From Haloarchaeobius salinus (GTDB lineage Archaea; Halobacteriota; Halobacteria; Halobacteriales; Natrialbaceae), in the NCBI RefSeq assembly GCF_024464185.1, contig NZ_JANHAU010000005.1, positions 1-64,000 on the forward strand: a DNA stretch of 64,000 nucleotides, read 5' to 3'. Made by a program: the position numbers and the translations under genes. This document shows, piece after piece, positions 16,028-25,191 of this stretch (position 1 is the stretch's first letter; each line of letters opens with the position of its first letter). The notes beneath the pieces were generated by a model. It was not told the origin of the DNA, ran no database searches, and was given only the letters and a program-made list of their open reading frames with translations.

Positions 16028-17122
16028 TCAGTCGATGACGTGAACGTCTCCCGGTGAGATGGTCAAGGAGACGCTGTCACCCAGTTCGAGGGTGAGCCGG
16101 TCGACCATCGTCGGCGCGACCGTCGCGGTCAGTTCCACCGCGTCCGTCGTCACGCCGGTCGGGTTTCCCCCGTCCTGGCTCTCGTCGACCGGTTGGACGA
16201 CGACCCGGTACTGGTCGCCCTCGTTGACCAGCCGACGGACCGTCCCGTGGAGTCGGTCATGCCGTCCGGTCGTCCCCGTCGATGGCGGTCCGAGTTCGAG
16301 TCGTGCGGGGTGGACACTGACGGTGACGGTCTCACCCACGGCGGGGCCGGAACCCGGATCGACGGCCCTCGTCGAGAGCCGTCCGTCCCCGACATCGAGG
16401 AGTAGACTGTCCGCCTTCCGCTCCACGACCCGCGCTTCCAGGACGTTCTCGCTGCCAGTGAACCGGGCGACGAACGGCGTGGCCGGTCGCTCCAGCACCG
16501 CTGCCGACGGGCCGACCTGTTCGACCTGCCCGTCGTGTAGCACCGCCAGACGGTCGCCGAGTGCACTCGCCGTCCGCTGGTCGTGCGTGACGTAGACGAC
16601 CGGGATGTCGAGCGACTGGAACAGATCGTGGAGTTCCAGTCGGAGTCGTCGACGGATCGGCGCGTCGAGGCTCGAGAGCGGTTCGTCGAGCAACAGTGCA
16701 TCCGGTTCGGCGGCGAGCGTACGCGCCAGTGCGACCCGCTGTCGCTCGCCACCCGAGAGCGCCCCCGGCCGGCGGTCGAGCACGTCGGCTATCTCGAGCA
16801 GTCCCGCCAGCTCGTCGACGCGTTCCGCGTCGGTCGCGGCGTAGGCGACGTTCTTCCGGGCGGTCATGTGGGGGAACAGCGCGCCCTCCTGGAACACCAC
16901 ACCGGTACCGCGGGCCTCCGGTGGCCTCCCGGTCAGGTCGCGACCGTCGAGACCGACCGAGCCGCCGGAGGCATCGACGATGCCTGCAACCGTGGACAGG
17001 AGCGTCGTCTTGCCACTGCCGGATGGCCCGAGTACCGCGAGCACCTCCTCGTCGACCGTCAGGTCCACGGGGCCGAACGTGAAGTCGCCGTACCTCGTTT
17101 CGAGGGAGTCGAGTTCGAGCAT
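16028..17122 (-). CDS. wtpC: ABC transporter ATPase with TOBE domain, tungstate/molybdate type
   Basis: A 364-residue ATPase. It shows Walker A GPSGSGKTT, the Q-loop VVFQEGALFPHMT, signature LSGGERQRVALA, Walker B LLLDEPLSSLD and the H-loop YVTHD. Residues from about 240 on form a TOBE-type regulatory part. It energises uptake of molybdate or tungstate together with the permease (17125) and binding protein (17906). The ORF runs upstream to 17353, but ATG 17122 begins the usual MLELDSLETRYG; the preceding Arg/Pro-rich stretch is a shadow of the permease gene. Three nt separate it from wtpB. Confidence 0.9.
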   Translation of the reverse strand: MLELDSLETRYGDFTFGPVDLTVDEEVLAVLGPSGSGKTTLLSTVAGIVDASGGSVGLDGRDLTGRPPEARGTGVVFQEGALFPHMTARKNVAYAATDAERVDELAGLLEIADVLDRRPGALSGGERQRVALARTLAAEPDALLLDEPLSSLDAPIRRRLRLELHDLFQSLDIPVVYVTHDQRTASALGDRLAVLHDGQVEQVGPSAAVLERPATPFVARFTGSENVLEARVVERKADSLLLDVGDGRLSTRAVDPGSGPAVGETVTVSVHPARLELGPPSTGTTGRHDRLHGTVRRLVNEGDQYRVVVQPVDESQDGGNPTGVTTDAVELTATVAPTMVDRLTLELGDSVSLTISPGDVHVID

Positions 17123-17124
17123 GG

Positions 17125-17922
17125 TCAGTCGAGTGGGTTGGTGCCGAGGAGGTTCAGGACGACGAGGCTGACGACCGCGACGGCGAGGAGGACGACGGCG
17201 ACCGGGAACGCCTCGGACAGGCCCGCGGTGCTGAACGAGACCCAGATCTGGACCGGCATCGTCCGTGGGTAGTACGCCAGCATGATGGTCGCCCCGAACT
17301 CGCCGATGGCCCGGGCGAACGCCAGCGTCACCCCGGCGACGACGCCGGGCCATGCCAAGGGGAGCGTCACTCGTCGCACCGTCGTCGCCCTGCTCTTGCC
17401 GAGTGAACGGGACGCGGCCTCCAGCTGGTCGTCGACCCCTTCGAACGCCGCCTTCGCCGTGACCACGATGAACGGCGAGGCGACGAACGTCTGGGCGAGC
17501 ACCACGCCCGCGAACGAGCGCGTGAGCGGGAGCCCACCTGCCGCCGCCAGACTCCCCACGAGCGTGTTCGGGCCCACGACCGTCAGCAGTACCATCCCAC
17601 TGACGATGGGGGGCAGGACGAGCGGCAGGACGACGAGCGCGGTCAACAGCGTCTCGACCCGGCCCTCGGTCCGTGCCAGCCAGTACGCGAGCGGGAGTCC
17701 GAACGTCGCACCGATAGCTGTACTCACGGCCGACGTCGCGACGGACGTCGTCGTCGCCCCGACGACCGCCGGATCGTCCAGCCGCGAGAGGACGGTCCCG
17801 GGTGACTGGCTCGCGAGCAGCGAGAGCACCGGGACGAGGTAGTAGCAGAGCAACAGCGCCCCGAGCACGGTCGCGACGGCGAGCCAGTCCGGCCCGCGTT
17901 CCGACTCAGTTCGCGATGCCAT
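17125..17922 (-). CDS. wtpB: ABC transporter permease, tungstate/molybdate type
   Basis: A 265-residue membrane protein with six hydrophobic helices. The cytosolic coupling loop EAASRSLGKSRATTVRRVTLPLAW (quoted in part: EAASRSLGKSRATT) is the EAA motif contacting the ATPase. Its start overlaps the binding-protein gene by 17 nt, so it is the middle gene of a wtpA-wtpB-wtpC operon. The family imports oxyanions (molybdate, tungstate, sulfate); the wtp assignment rests mainly on the binding protein. Confidence 0.9.
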   Translation of the reverse strand: MASRTESERGPDWLAVATVLGALLLCYYLVPVLSLLASQSPGTVLSRLDDPAVVGATTTSVATSAVSTAIGATFGLPLAYWLARTEGRVETLLTALVVLPLVLPPIVSGMVLLTVVGPNTLVGSLAAAGGLPLTRSFAGVVLAQTFVASPFIVVTAKAAFEGVDDQLEAASRSLGKSRATTVRRVTLPLAWPGVVAGVTLAFARAIGEFGATIMLAYYPRTMPVQIWVSFSTAGLSEAFPVAVVLLAVAVVSLVVLNLLGTNPLD

Positions 17923-18811
17923 CCGGTAGCTGTCCCGTGTAGCGGGGATACGATTCGGGGACGGCGAACCCGAACTCGGGCAGGTAGCCGTCGCCGATCA
18001 GTGCATCGAACACCGTGGTCGTGGCCGGAGACTCGTGTCGCTGTGTCGCCGCGTAGCTGATGGGGGCACCGCTCACGACCGTCCCGCCGGGCAGTTCGTA
18101 GCTCGTCGAGGCGTACTGTCCGGCCAGCCCGGGGTCACCGAGGTCGATAGCTGCGGGCAGGTCGACGAACTCGTAGCCACGGTCGACCGCCATGCTCCGG
18201 TAGGTGAAGGCCGCCTCGACCGCGCCGGTCTCGAACTGGCTCACGAGCTGGGTCTCCGGGTAGAGCTGGTCCGGGGAGGGTATCGCGGCCCTGAGGTCGG
18301 TGCCGGTATCGTAGTGGTCGGTCGCCAGTTCGAGCGCGAACAGCGTGCGGTAGCCCAGCGGGTCCAGGTCCGGGTCCGTCCGCCCGAGGGAGACGTCGTC
18401 GTTGAGCAGCGGCCGCCACCAGCCGTCCGTACCGGCGTCGGCGACGCGGCGGCCACCGGGGCTCTCCCCGTCGTAGGCGAGGACGACCGAGTTCGTCGCG
18501 AACTCCGCGTACCACGGCGGCGTGAGTGTCGACTCGAACAGCGCGACGTCCGCGACGGCGACGATGTCGGGGTCCTTCTGTCCCTCAGCGACGAGTCTGG
18601 CCACCCGGGCGGAGCCGTGTGCTTCGACCGTCACGCGCTGGGCCACTCGCTCTCGGAGCCCGTTCTCCAGTGCGTCGTTCAGGCTCCCCGCCGCGAGCAC
18701 CGACACTGCCGACCCGGCACCGAAGAGGCCGCTGCAGCCCGCGAGACCGGCCGTCCCCCCCGCCACCCCGGCGAGAAACGCCCGCCGTCGGGGTGTGCCT
18801 CCAGTCGTCAT
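17906..18811 (-). CDS. wtpA: Tat lipoprotein, tungstate/molybdate-binding protein
   Basis: A 301-residue lipoprotein. RRR near residue 8-10 and the lipobox LAGC (about 23-26) make a Tat signal. The mature part starts with VLAAGSLNDAL, a binding-protein entry strand, then GSARVARLVAEGQKDPDIVAVAD, and SLGRTDPDLDPLGYRT, which are close to the WtpA/ModA pattern for oxyanion binding. The protein would catch tungstate or molybdate outside the cell for wtpBC. The gene is divergent from the DUF2071 gene at 18931; the 119 nt between hold the promoter. Confidence 0.88.
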   Translation of the reverse strand: MTTGGTPRRRAFLAGVAGGTAGLAGCSGLFGAGSAVSVLAAGSLNDALENGLRERVAQRVTVEAHGSARVARLVAEGQKDPDIVAVADVALFESTLTPPWYAEFATNSVVLAYDGESPGGRRVADAGTDGWWRPLLNDDVSLGRTDPDLDPLGYRTLFALELATDHYDTGTDLRAAIPSPDQLYPETQLVSQFETGAVEAAFTYRSMAVDRGYEFVDLPAAIDLGDPGLAGQYASTSYELPGGTVVSGAPISYAATQRHESPATTTVFDALIGDGYLPEFGFAVPESYPRYTGQLPDGIAN

Positions 18812-18930
18812 GGCCTCACCTCGGGAGGGTCGACCAATAAAGGTACCTCACGGACGGACCGTCCTGGCCGCCCCGATTCAGCAGCGGGCTCGGGAGAGGA
18901 GTTTTCCACGCACGGTCCCAACTGGCAGCT

Positions 18931-19620
18931 ATGCTACCACTGGCGATGGGCTGGCGGAACCTCCTCTTCGACAACTACCCCGTCGCGCCGGAGGTCGTGG
19001 ACGCACACCTCCCTGACGCTATCGACGTCGACACGTACGATGGCGATGCGTGGCTCTCGGTCGTCCCCTTCACGAACGTCGACGTGCGGCCGAAGGGCGT
19101 GCCCGAGGGATGGGGGATGGCCCTCCCCGAGTTGAACCTCCGAACCTACGTCACCTGTGACGGCGAGCCGGGGGTCTACTTCTTCAACCTCGACGCACAG
19201 GGAGTTCTGGGCGTGACCGGCGCTCGGCTCTTCCATCACCTCCCGTACTACTACGCCCGTATCTCGCTGGATGACGTCGACGGCAAGGTCAGGTTCCTGA
19301 GCCGACGGCTCCACCCCGGAGCCCGGCCCGCACAGTACGAGGCGACGTACTGGCCGACGGGCGAAGCATTCAAAGCCCCCGACGACCCGCTCGCACGGTT
19401 CCTGCTCGAACGGTACCGGTTCTACACCGAGGCACCCGACGGGACGGTGCGCTACTCGAACGTCGACCACGAGCCGTGGACGCTCTATCCGGCCAGTGTC
19501 GAGGAGGGGACGAACACGCTGTTCGCCGCGAACGGCTTCGACTCCCCCGACAGCGAGCCGGTCAGGTACTACAGCCCGGGAGTGGACGTCACCGCGTCGC
19601 GGTCGAGGCGCTGGGACTGA
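18931..19620 (+). CDS. DUF2071 (YqjF-like) protein
   Basis: A 229-residue protein of the DUF2071 family. The blocks MGWRNLLFDNYPV, WLSVVPFTNVDVRPKG, ELNLRTYV, GVYFFNLDA and HHLPYYYARI follow in the usual order. The fold is acetoacetate-decarboxylase-like but the catalytic Lys of true decarboxylases is not evident; the role is unknown. A start at M6 (18946) is also possible and would remove only five residues. It stands alone between wtpA (divergent) and the GGGP-synthase-like gene (convergent, 6 nt apart). Confidence 0.87.
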   Translation: MLPLAMGWRNLLFDNYPVAPEVVDAHLPDAIDVDTYDGDAWLSVVPFTNVDVRPKGVPEGWGMALPELNLRTYVTCDGEPGVYFFNLDAQGVLGVTGARLFHHLPYYYARISLDDVDGKVRFLSRRLHPGARPAQYEATYWPTGEAFKAPDDPLARFLLERYRFYTEAPDGTVRYSNVDHEPWTLYPASVEEGTNTLFAANGFDSPDSEPVRYYSPGVDVTASRSRRWD

Positions 19621-19626
19621 CCGTCC

Positions 19627-20388
19627 TCAGGGGAGCGTGTCGAGGTATCGCTCCGGGTCGTCGTGGAAGCAGTCACCGACGACGACCGCGTCCGCGCCGG
19701 CGTCGAGGACCTCCCGCGTCTGTCGCTGGCTCGTGATGCCGCCGCCGTAGAGCAGGACCGTCTCGTCGAGGTACTTCGCGGCGGCCGCGACGTCCTCTGT
19801 TCCGCCGTACGTTCCCGAGTACTCGATGTAGAAGATGGGGAACCCGTAGAACGACTCGGTGGCGAGTGCGGCCCCGGCGACCTCGTCGGGACTGTACGTC
19901 GTCTCGACGCCCGAGACGGACGCAGCCTTCGAGTCGAGGTTCTGGATGACGTAGCCCTCGCCGACTATCCGCTCCGATATCTCCGTAATCGCCTCCCGGC
20001 CACGCGCTGCGATGAACTCACCGACGACCGGCAGTCCCGTTCCGACGACCTCCGCCGGCCTGGTGCCGATCTCCGTGAAGAAGTCGACGTGTTTCGTGAC
20101 GAAGCTCTCCCGGTCGCCGTTGTACACAGCGGGTACCGAGAGGTAGTCGGCCGAGTCGACGGTCTCCGTCGAGACGTGATTCGAACTGTAGGGTTCCTGG
20201 AACACTGGCAGGTCCGGAAACCGGGACTTGATGCGCTCGATCGCCTCGAGGGAGTTCTCCCGTGTCACGCCGTCGGACCCGCCGACGATGACGAGGTCCG
20301 TCCCGCCGAGGATGTCGAGGTCCCGCGGGAGCTGCTCCGCCGGGTCGACCTTCGTGACGTGGGAGATGCCGCGCCAGTCGAGTGGCAT
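19627..20388 (-). CDS. Geranylgeranylglyceryl-phosphate synthase-like (PcrB family)
   Basis: A 253-residue TIM-barrel protein. The GGGP synthase patterns HVTKVDPAE at the start, VGGSDGVT, FYIEYSGTYGG, LLYGGGI and VVVGDCFHDD (phosphate-binding end) are visible in order. The enzyme joins sn-glycerol-1-phosphate to geranylgeranyl diphosphate, the first committed step of archaeal ether-lipid synthesis, near the membrane. It is slightly longer than typical (about 230) through an inserted loop. No lipid genes are adjacent. It is monocistronic. Confidence 0.88.
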   Translation of the reverse strand: MPLDWRGISHVTKVDPAEQLPRDLDILGGTDLVIVGGSDGVTRENSLEAIERIKSRFPDLPVFQEPYSSNHVSTETVDSADYLSVPAVYNGDRESFVTKHVDFFTEIGTRPAEVVGTGLPVVGEFIAARGREAITEISERIVGEGYVIQNLDSKAASVSGVETTYSPDEVAGAALATESFYGFPIFYIEYSGTYGGTEDVAAAAKYLDETVLLYGGGITSQRQTREVLDAGADAVVVGDCFHDDPERYLDTLP

Positions 20389-20580
20389 GTTAGCGCGTGT
20401 TGACGGCTAGGAGCCTTGATTCCACCGAAGTTGGACCGGTTCCGTTCGGCCCGTGATACTGGCAGTGAGGGTGAACGTCCACCGTCATCGGTGGACGGAA
20501 CACCGGAACGAGGAGGCTACTCCGTCAATAGCTCGTCCCGCCCTACTGTTTGACAATCCACTGGCTGGATAGGCTACACA

Positions 20581-21834
20581 ATGGTCGATCCTACCACGGG
20601 TCCCCTCGCGGAGACCATCTTCCATCTCCTGCTCGCGGGCGGCCTGGGGGCACTCATCGGTCTGGAACGGGAGCAGAGCGAGTCGGGCGGGTCGTTCGCC
20701 GGGAGCCGGACGTTTCCACTGATCGCGCTGTATGGGGCGCTCGTCCAGGGGTTCTTTCCGTCCACACTCCCGCTCGCCGTTGGAACGCTCGTCGTACCGC
20801 TCACCGTCGCGTACGTCGGGAAGATCTGGTACGAGGGCGATATCGGCCTGACGACGCTCGTGGCGGCCCTCGTCACAGTCATCCTCGGTGCGCTGGTGAT
20901 GCATTCCGACCGCGGGGCAACCGTCGCCATCGTCGTCGGCGGGGCCGTCACAGTACTGCTCTCCGTGAAGGACCCGATACACGAATTCGCCGACCGGATC
21001 GAGGAGAGCGAACGGCGGGCGTCGGCGAAGTTCATCCTCGTCGTCCTCGTCGTCCTCCCGGCGCTCCCCGACCGTTCGCTCGACGTCCTCTACGGACTCA
21101 ACCCGAGATTCGTCTGGTTGATGGTCGTCTTCGTCACTGGGCTCGGGTTCGTGGCGTACGTGCTCGGACAAACGCTCGGTCCCGAACGAGGGATCGCTCT
21201 CACGGGGATCGTCGGGGGGTTCGTCTCGTCCACGGCAACGACGGTCTCGATGGCTGAGAAGACGACCCGGAACGCGACACTCTACCACGTCTGCGCGTTC
21301 GCGGTCGTCACCGCCTCCATCGTGATGTTCCCCCGTGTGCTCATCGAGATCGCGGTGGTCAACCCCGACCTGCTCTCGAGCGTCGCACTGCCGCTGGGAG
21401 CGATGACCGTGGTCGGTGCGGTTGCCGCCGGGGTGTTGTACTGGCGGACCGCGTCAGACGAGACGGTCGAACCGGAAGAGCTCAAGAACCCGTTTCGCCT
21501 GCGGCCGGCCCTCATCTTCGGGGGAATCTTCGCTGCCGTCTTGCTCGTCTCCGAGTACGCCAACGAGTGGTTCGGAGCGTCGGGCGTGTATGCGACCGCG
21601 TTCTTCTCCGGACTCGCGGACGTCGACGCGATGGCGATCACGTTGAGTCGACTCGCAGCCGAAGGGGCTGTCTCGACAGAGGTCGCCACGACCGGGATCG
21701 TCATCGCGGCTATCGCGAACACCCTGGTCAAAGCCGGGTTAGCGTGGATCCTCGGCAACCGCAGGTTGGGAAGGCTCGTGTCGATCGTACTCGGCGTCGT
21801 CGTCCTGAGCGGTCTGGTTTTTCTCGTCGTGTGA
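20581..21834 (+). CDS. MgtC/SapB plus DUF4010 membrane protein
   Basis: A 417-residue protein with about 11-12 hydrophobic helices. The N-terminal third is MgtC-like (GGLGALIGLEREQSES, SRTFPLIALYGAL) and the remainder is DUF4010 (GIVGGFVSSTATTVSMAEKT, YATAFFSGLADVDAMAIT). This two-part architecture is found in bacteria and archaea; a transport role is likely but the substrate is unknown. The start follows an AT-rich stretch ATAGGCTACACA. It is upstream of an SLC13 gene (262 nt gap) and may not be cotranscribed. Confidence 0.88.
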   Translation: MVDPTTGPLAETIFHLLLAGGLGALIGLEREQSESGGSFAGSRTFPLIALYGALVQGFFPSTLPLAVGTLVVPLTVAYVGKIWYEGDIGLTTLVAALVTVILGALVMHSDRGATVAIVVGGAVTVLLSVKDPIHEFADRIEESERRASAKFILVVLVVLPALPDRSLDVLYGLNPRFVWLMVVFVTGLGFVAYVLGQTLGPERGIALTGIVGGFVSSTATTVSMAEKTTRNATLYHVCAFAVVTASIVMFPRVLIEIAVVNPDLLSSVALPLGAMTVVGAVAAGVLYWRTASDETVEPEELKNPFRLRPALIFGGIFAAVLLVSEYANEWFGASGVYATAFFSGLADVDAMAITLSRLAAEGAVSTEVATTGIVIAAIANTLVKAGLAWILGNRRLGRLVSIVLGVVVLSGLVFLVV

Positions 21835-22096
21835 ACCATCCTGGAATCCACGGACGGTACCGTCGAACGTCGTCCCGCAACGTTGCGTCGGGCAAGCCCC
21901 TTCGATTCTCCCCCGATATCGTGTGAATGGTAGTCTTCGAAGTTCTGCCGGTGCTCCTCGATCTGGAATCGGCCCCCGTCTCGAACCACGTCTTCGGTGG
22001 ATGCGCTGACAGCGGCGAATCCAGACAGTGGGAGGGGGAGTGGTGAACCCTAGTTCTATGACCCCATCCGAGCAACCTCTCAAGGAGAACTGATAA

Positions 22097-24103
22097 ATGA
22101 GTGCTGTCGTAGCCACCTCCTCTTGGAGCTCCGGATGGCCGCTACAGATACTCCCCGTGCAGCTTCCGGTGTCTCTCGACGTGGTCGTCGTACTGGCGCT
22201 CATCGCCGCGGTCTTCGTCCTCTTTTTCACCCAGCCGGTACCGATCGACGCCACCGCGGTCGGCCTCGTGGTCGCGCTCGTCCTCCTCGGCGAGTGGACC
22301 GGCGTGTCGCCGGAACAGGGGGTCTCGGGCTTCTCGAACCCCGCGACACTCACCGTCCTGTCGATGTTCGTCCTGAGCGAAGGCGTCCGACGGACCGGAG
22401 TCATTCAGATCCTCACTCGGAAACTGGTCGCGTTCGCCGGGGACGACGAGTTCCGGCAGTTGCTCGCCACGGTCACGCTCTCCGGGCCGCCCGGCGGGGT
22501 CGTCAGCAACGTCTCTGTCGTCGCCGTGTTGATACCTGCGATAATGAACCTCGCTCGGCAGACGAAAACCTCACCGTCCAAGCTCCTGATACCCCTGTCG
22601 TTCGCCTCGATGCTCGGCGGCATGCTCACCGTCGTCGGCACGATAACGAACCTCCTGGCGAGCGAGGTGTGGGTCCAGGTGGGCGGCCCCGACGCACAGC
22701 CGTTCGCGCTGCTCGAGTTCACGCAACTGGGTGCCATCGTCTTGCTCGTCGGGATCGTGTACCTGCTCACCGTCGGCCGATACCTCACGCCGGCACGGAT
22801 CAAGCCGGCGGAGTCGCCAACCGACGCGTTCGGCATGACCGACTACCTCACCGATGTCGTCGTCATGGAGGACTCGCCGCTCGTCGGTTCGCGGGTCGGG
22901 GAACTGAGCGAGCGGGACCTCGATCTCGACGTGTTCCAGATCGTTCGTGGCAACCGGACGCTCACCCGCGGACTCGGAGCGGAGCGGATCGAGACCGGCG
23001 ACGTTCTCTCCGTCAGGGCCGACCAGGAAACCCTCCAGGAGGTCATCGAGCAGGACCACCTGCGGCTGTTACCGGAGGTCCTGGAGGCGGCCACGGAGGA
23101 GGACGCGTCCCTGCCGCCCGGCTTCTCACCACGGCGTCATGGCTGGGAGCCGTCCGACGCGGAGCCCAGCGACTCACTCGCCGGGGACGAGGAGTCGAGC
23201 GAAGACACGGAGGAAGCCGGCAACGAGACAGCCGAGGAGGCCCCCGACGAGGAGATCGAACTCACAGAAGTCGTGCTACTGCCCGGCCCGTGGTCGAGTC
23301 GACGCAGCGGTGTCACGGACTTCGAGCGGGACTACGACGTGACAGTGCTGGCGATCCGGCGCGGCGACGAGGTGATTCGCCAGCGTCTCCGTGAGGTCCG
23401 GTTACAGGCGGGCGACGTCATCCTCGTCCAGGCGCGCGACCAGGTGTTGGACCACATCGCGAGGGATACGAACGTCGCCATCGCGAGCGGGGACGGGTGG
23501 GAGGACTTCGACCGGTCGAAGATCCCCATCGCGCTGGGGATCCTCGCCGGCGCCCTCGGACTTGCGGCACTCGACATCCTCGGGCTCATGGTGAGTGCGC
23601 TGACGGGCGTCGCGGCGATGTTCTTCACCGGCGTCCTCACACCCGAAGAGGCGTACGAGGCCATCGACTGGGAGGTGATATTCATGGTCGCGGGTGTCAT
23701 CCCACTCGGTATCGCAGTCGAGGCCTCAGGCACGGCGGATCTCATCGCCGACCTCGTCGTTTCAGTCAGCGTTCTCCTCCCCGTGATTGCGGTCCTGGGT
23801 CTGTTCTACCTTGGGACGGCGATTATCACGGAGATGATCAGCAACTCCGCCAGCGTCGTGTTGCTGTTGCCGATCGGGGTCGAGGTCGCCGGTCAACTCG
23901 GCGCGAACCCCTTCGCGTTCGCCATGGCCGTGACCTTCGCCGCCAGCACACCGCTACTGACCCCCGTCGGCTACCAGACGAACCTCATGGTCTACGGACC
24001 AGGCGGGTACAAATTCACTGATTTCGCACGCGTCGGTGCCCCATTACAGTTGATCCTGACGGTCGTCACTACAGCCGGCATCGCTTATTTCTGGGGACTC
24101 TGA
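22097..24103 (+). CDS. SLC13-family permease with two TrkA-C (RCK_C) domains
   Basis: A 668-residue transporter. Two halves of hydrophobic helices (about 25-245 and 475-668) flank a cytosolic middle with two TrkA-C domains (about 252-322 and 385-455: VVMEDSPLVGSRVGELS and VVLLPGPWSSRRSGVTD), joined by an acidic linker. The SLC13/DASS motif NSASVVLLLPIGVEVA near 597-612 is intact. The family cotransports sulfate, phosphate or dicarboxylates with sodium; TrkA-C domains probably gate it. A Shine-Dalgarno-like AAGGAGA at 22081-22087 precedes the start. Confidence 0.9.
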   Translation: MSAVVATSSWSSGWPLQILPVQLPVSLDVVVVLALIAAVFVLFFTQPVPIDATAVGLVVALVLLGEWTGVSPEQGVSGFSNPATLTVLSMFVLSEGVRRTGVIQILTRKLVAFAGDDEFRQLLATVTLSGPPGGVVSNVSVVAVLIPAIMNLARQTKTSPSKLLIPLSFASMLGGMLTVVGTITNLLASEVWVQVGGPDAQPFALLEFTQLGAIVLLVGIVYLLTVGRYLTPARIKPAESPTDAFGMTDYLTDVVVMEDSPLVGSRVGELSERDLDLDVFQIVRGNRTLTRGLGAERIETGDVLSVRADQETLQEVIEQDHLRLLPEVLEAATEEDASLPPGFSPRRHGWEPSDAEPSDSLAGDEESSEDTEEAGNETAEEAPDEEIELTEVVLLPGPWSSRRSGVTDFERDYDVTVLAIRRGDEVIRQRLREVRLQAGDVILVQARDQVLDHIARDTNVAIASGDGWEDFDRSKIPIALGILAGALGLAALDILGLMVSALTGVAAMFFTGVLTPEEAYEAIDWEVIFMVAGVIPLGIAVEASGTADLIADLVVSVSVLLPVIAVLGLFYLGTAIITEMISNSASVVLLLPIGVEVAGQLGANPFAFAMAVTFAASTPLLTPVGYQTNLMVYGPGGYKFTDFARVGAPLQLILTVVTTAGIAYFWGL

Positions 24104-24355
24104 GCGATGTCGGCTACTGCCGCGGGTGTTCACCTGCACCATCTACACCAGGGTGGTGGACAACTCTCGACGTCCACTGCTGTGCTGGGAAGGCGGTCCC
24201 CCATCAACGAGGTTCATCGGCCGAATTGGTACGACTCCAGTTAGTTCCACACCGATACGTCGGTCCAAACCTTCAGTCGACAGATAGGCTACTCCGAGGG
24301 GAACGATTCATATCGTTTGCACCAAACTGGGACTAGTGAGGTTCGTTACCGAACG

Positions 24356-24577
24356 ATGGAACCGAAAACCGTCTTCTACAAGCATCCCTACGCTACCATG
24401 GTCACAGCCGTCTTTCTAGTCTCCATCGTGATAACCACGATGTACTACTTTCGGTTGATTCCCGGCGTCCCGGAACCCCGGCCCAAGCTGGACGGCTTAC
24501 TCATGATGACAGCGATCCTTCTGGTGACAACGGTCGTGAGCTGGACCACGGCGATGATTATGCGGCCGAACGAGTGA
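24356..24577 (+). CDS. Small two-helix membrane protein, 73 aa
   Basis: A 73-residue protein with two hydrophobic helices (about 10-30 and 45-65) separated by a short Pro-rich loop (LIPGVPEPRPKLDG). I do not recognise a family. The ATG at 24356 starts MEPKTVFYKHPYATM; the ORF upstream of it is not protein-like. The preceding 252 nt contain no gene but include an AT-rich promoter-like segment (ATTCATATCG, 24307-24316). Confidence 0.65.
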   Translation: MEPKTVFYKHPYATMVTAVFLVSIVITTMYYFRLIPGVPEPRPKLDGLLMMTAILLVTTVVSWTTAMIMRPNE

Positions 24578-25191
24578 GATCCGAATCCCCGAGCCCACCT
24601 ACTCGTTCAGTACCAGCGCCTTCGAGGAAAGAGACCATCGACGGTCGACCAACCGAGAAGTTTGCTGCTGGTCTACTGCGTGTATGTAACCGACGGTGTC
24701 CGGTGCGACTGACCGGACGGGCGTCCCACTCGTCGAGCAGGCACCGGAGCACGGTCAGTCGGTCGTGGACTCCAACCGCTCATCCGCGAGTCTCGCCATC
24801 GAACGCGAGCGACCTGGAGTGATGGTCGGAGGTGGCGTCGGTAACAGGAGCTCTCTATCAGTAGCCGGTTCGACGGGACGGGGCTCCAGAGGGCGGTGCT
24901 CCGTGCCGAACGACTGAACGATGGGGATAGGGCAACAGCTTTCGGACCAGGGATCGCGACGATAGCTTCGAGAGGGTCGTCCGTGCAGACGTGGCCACAT
25001 TCTTCGCGTCCTTTTAAGGCTACAAATGAAACTGGGAATTCTGGGAGTTGGTGAGTCCACAATCGCCCGAACACAGAACAGAATCGACTTACCGAGTGAC
25101 CATCGCTCGAACTACTGACAGATACCGCGAAATACGCGAAAATGAACAGCGCAGCCGCTACCGAATCGGAGAACCCGGCGTGAGAAAAGCG
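24578..25191. other. 614-nt gap without a recognised gene
   Basis: All six frames were read. No start-to-stop frame gives a protein-like sequence, and nothing resembles a tRNA or a known family. The right part (about 25060-25191) presumably includes the downstream end of the IS4-type element; a candidate GGAGTT end at 25046 pairs only weakly with the other side, so its limit was not fixed. A TATA-like CCTTTTAAGG lies at 25010-25019. Confidence 0.5.

Noticed and set aside
21927-22049. 40-codon ORF starting MVVFEVLPVLLDL in the gap before the SLC13 gene
   Set aside because: No promoter or ribosome-binding site is visible and the reverse strand gives equally protein-like sequence.
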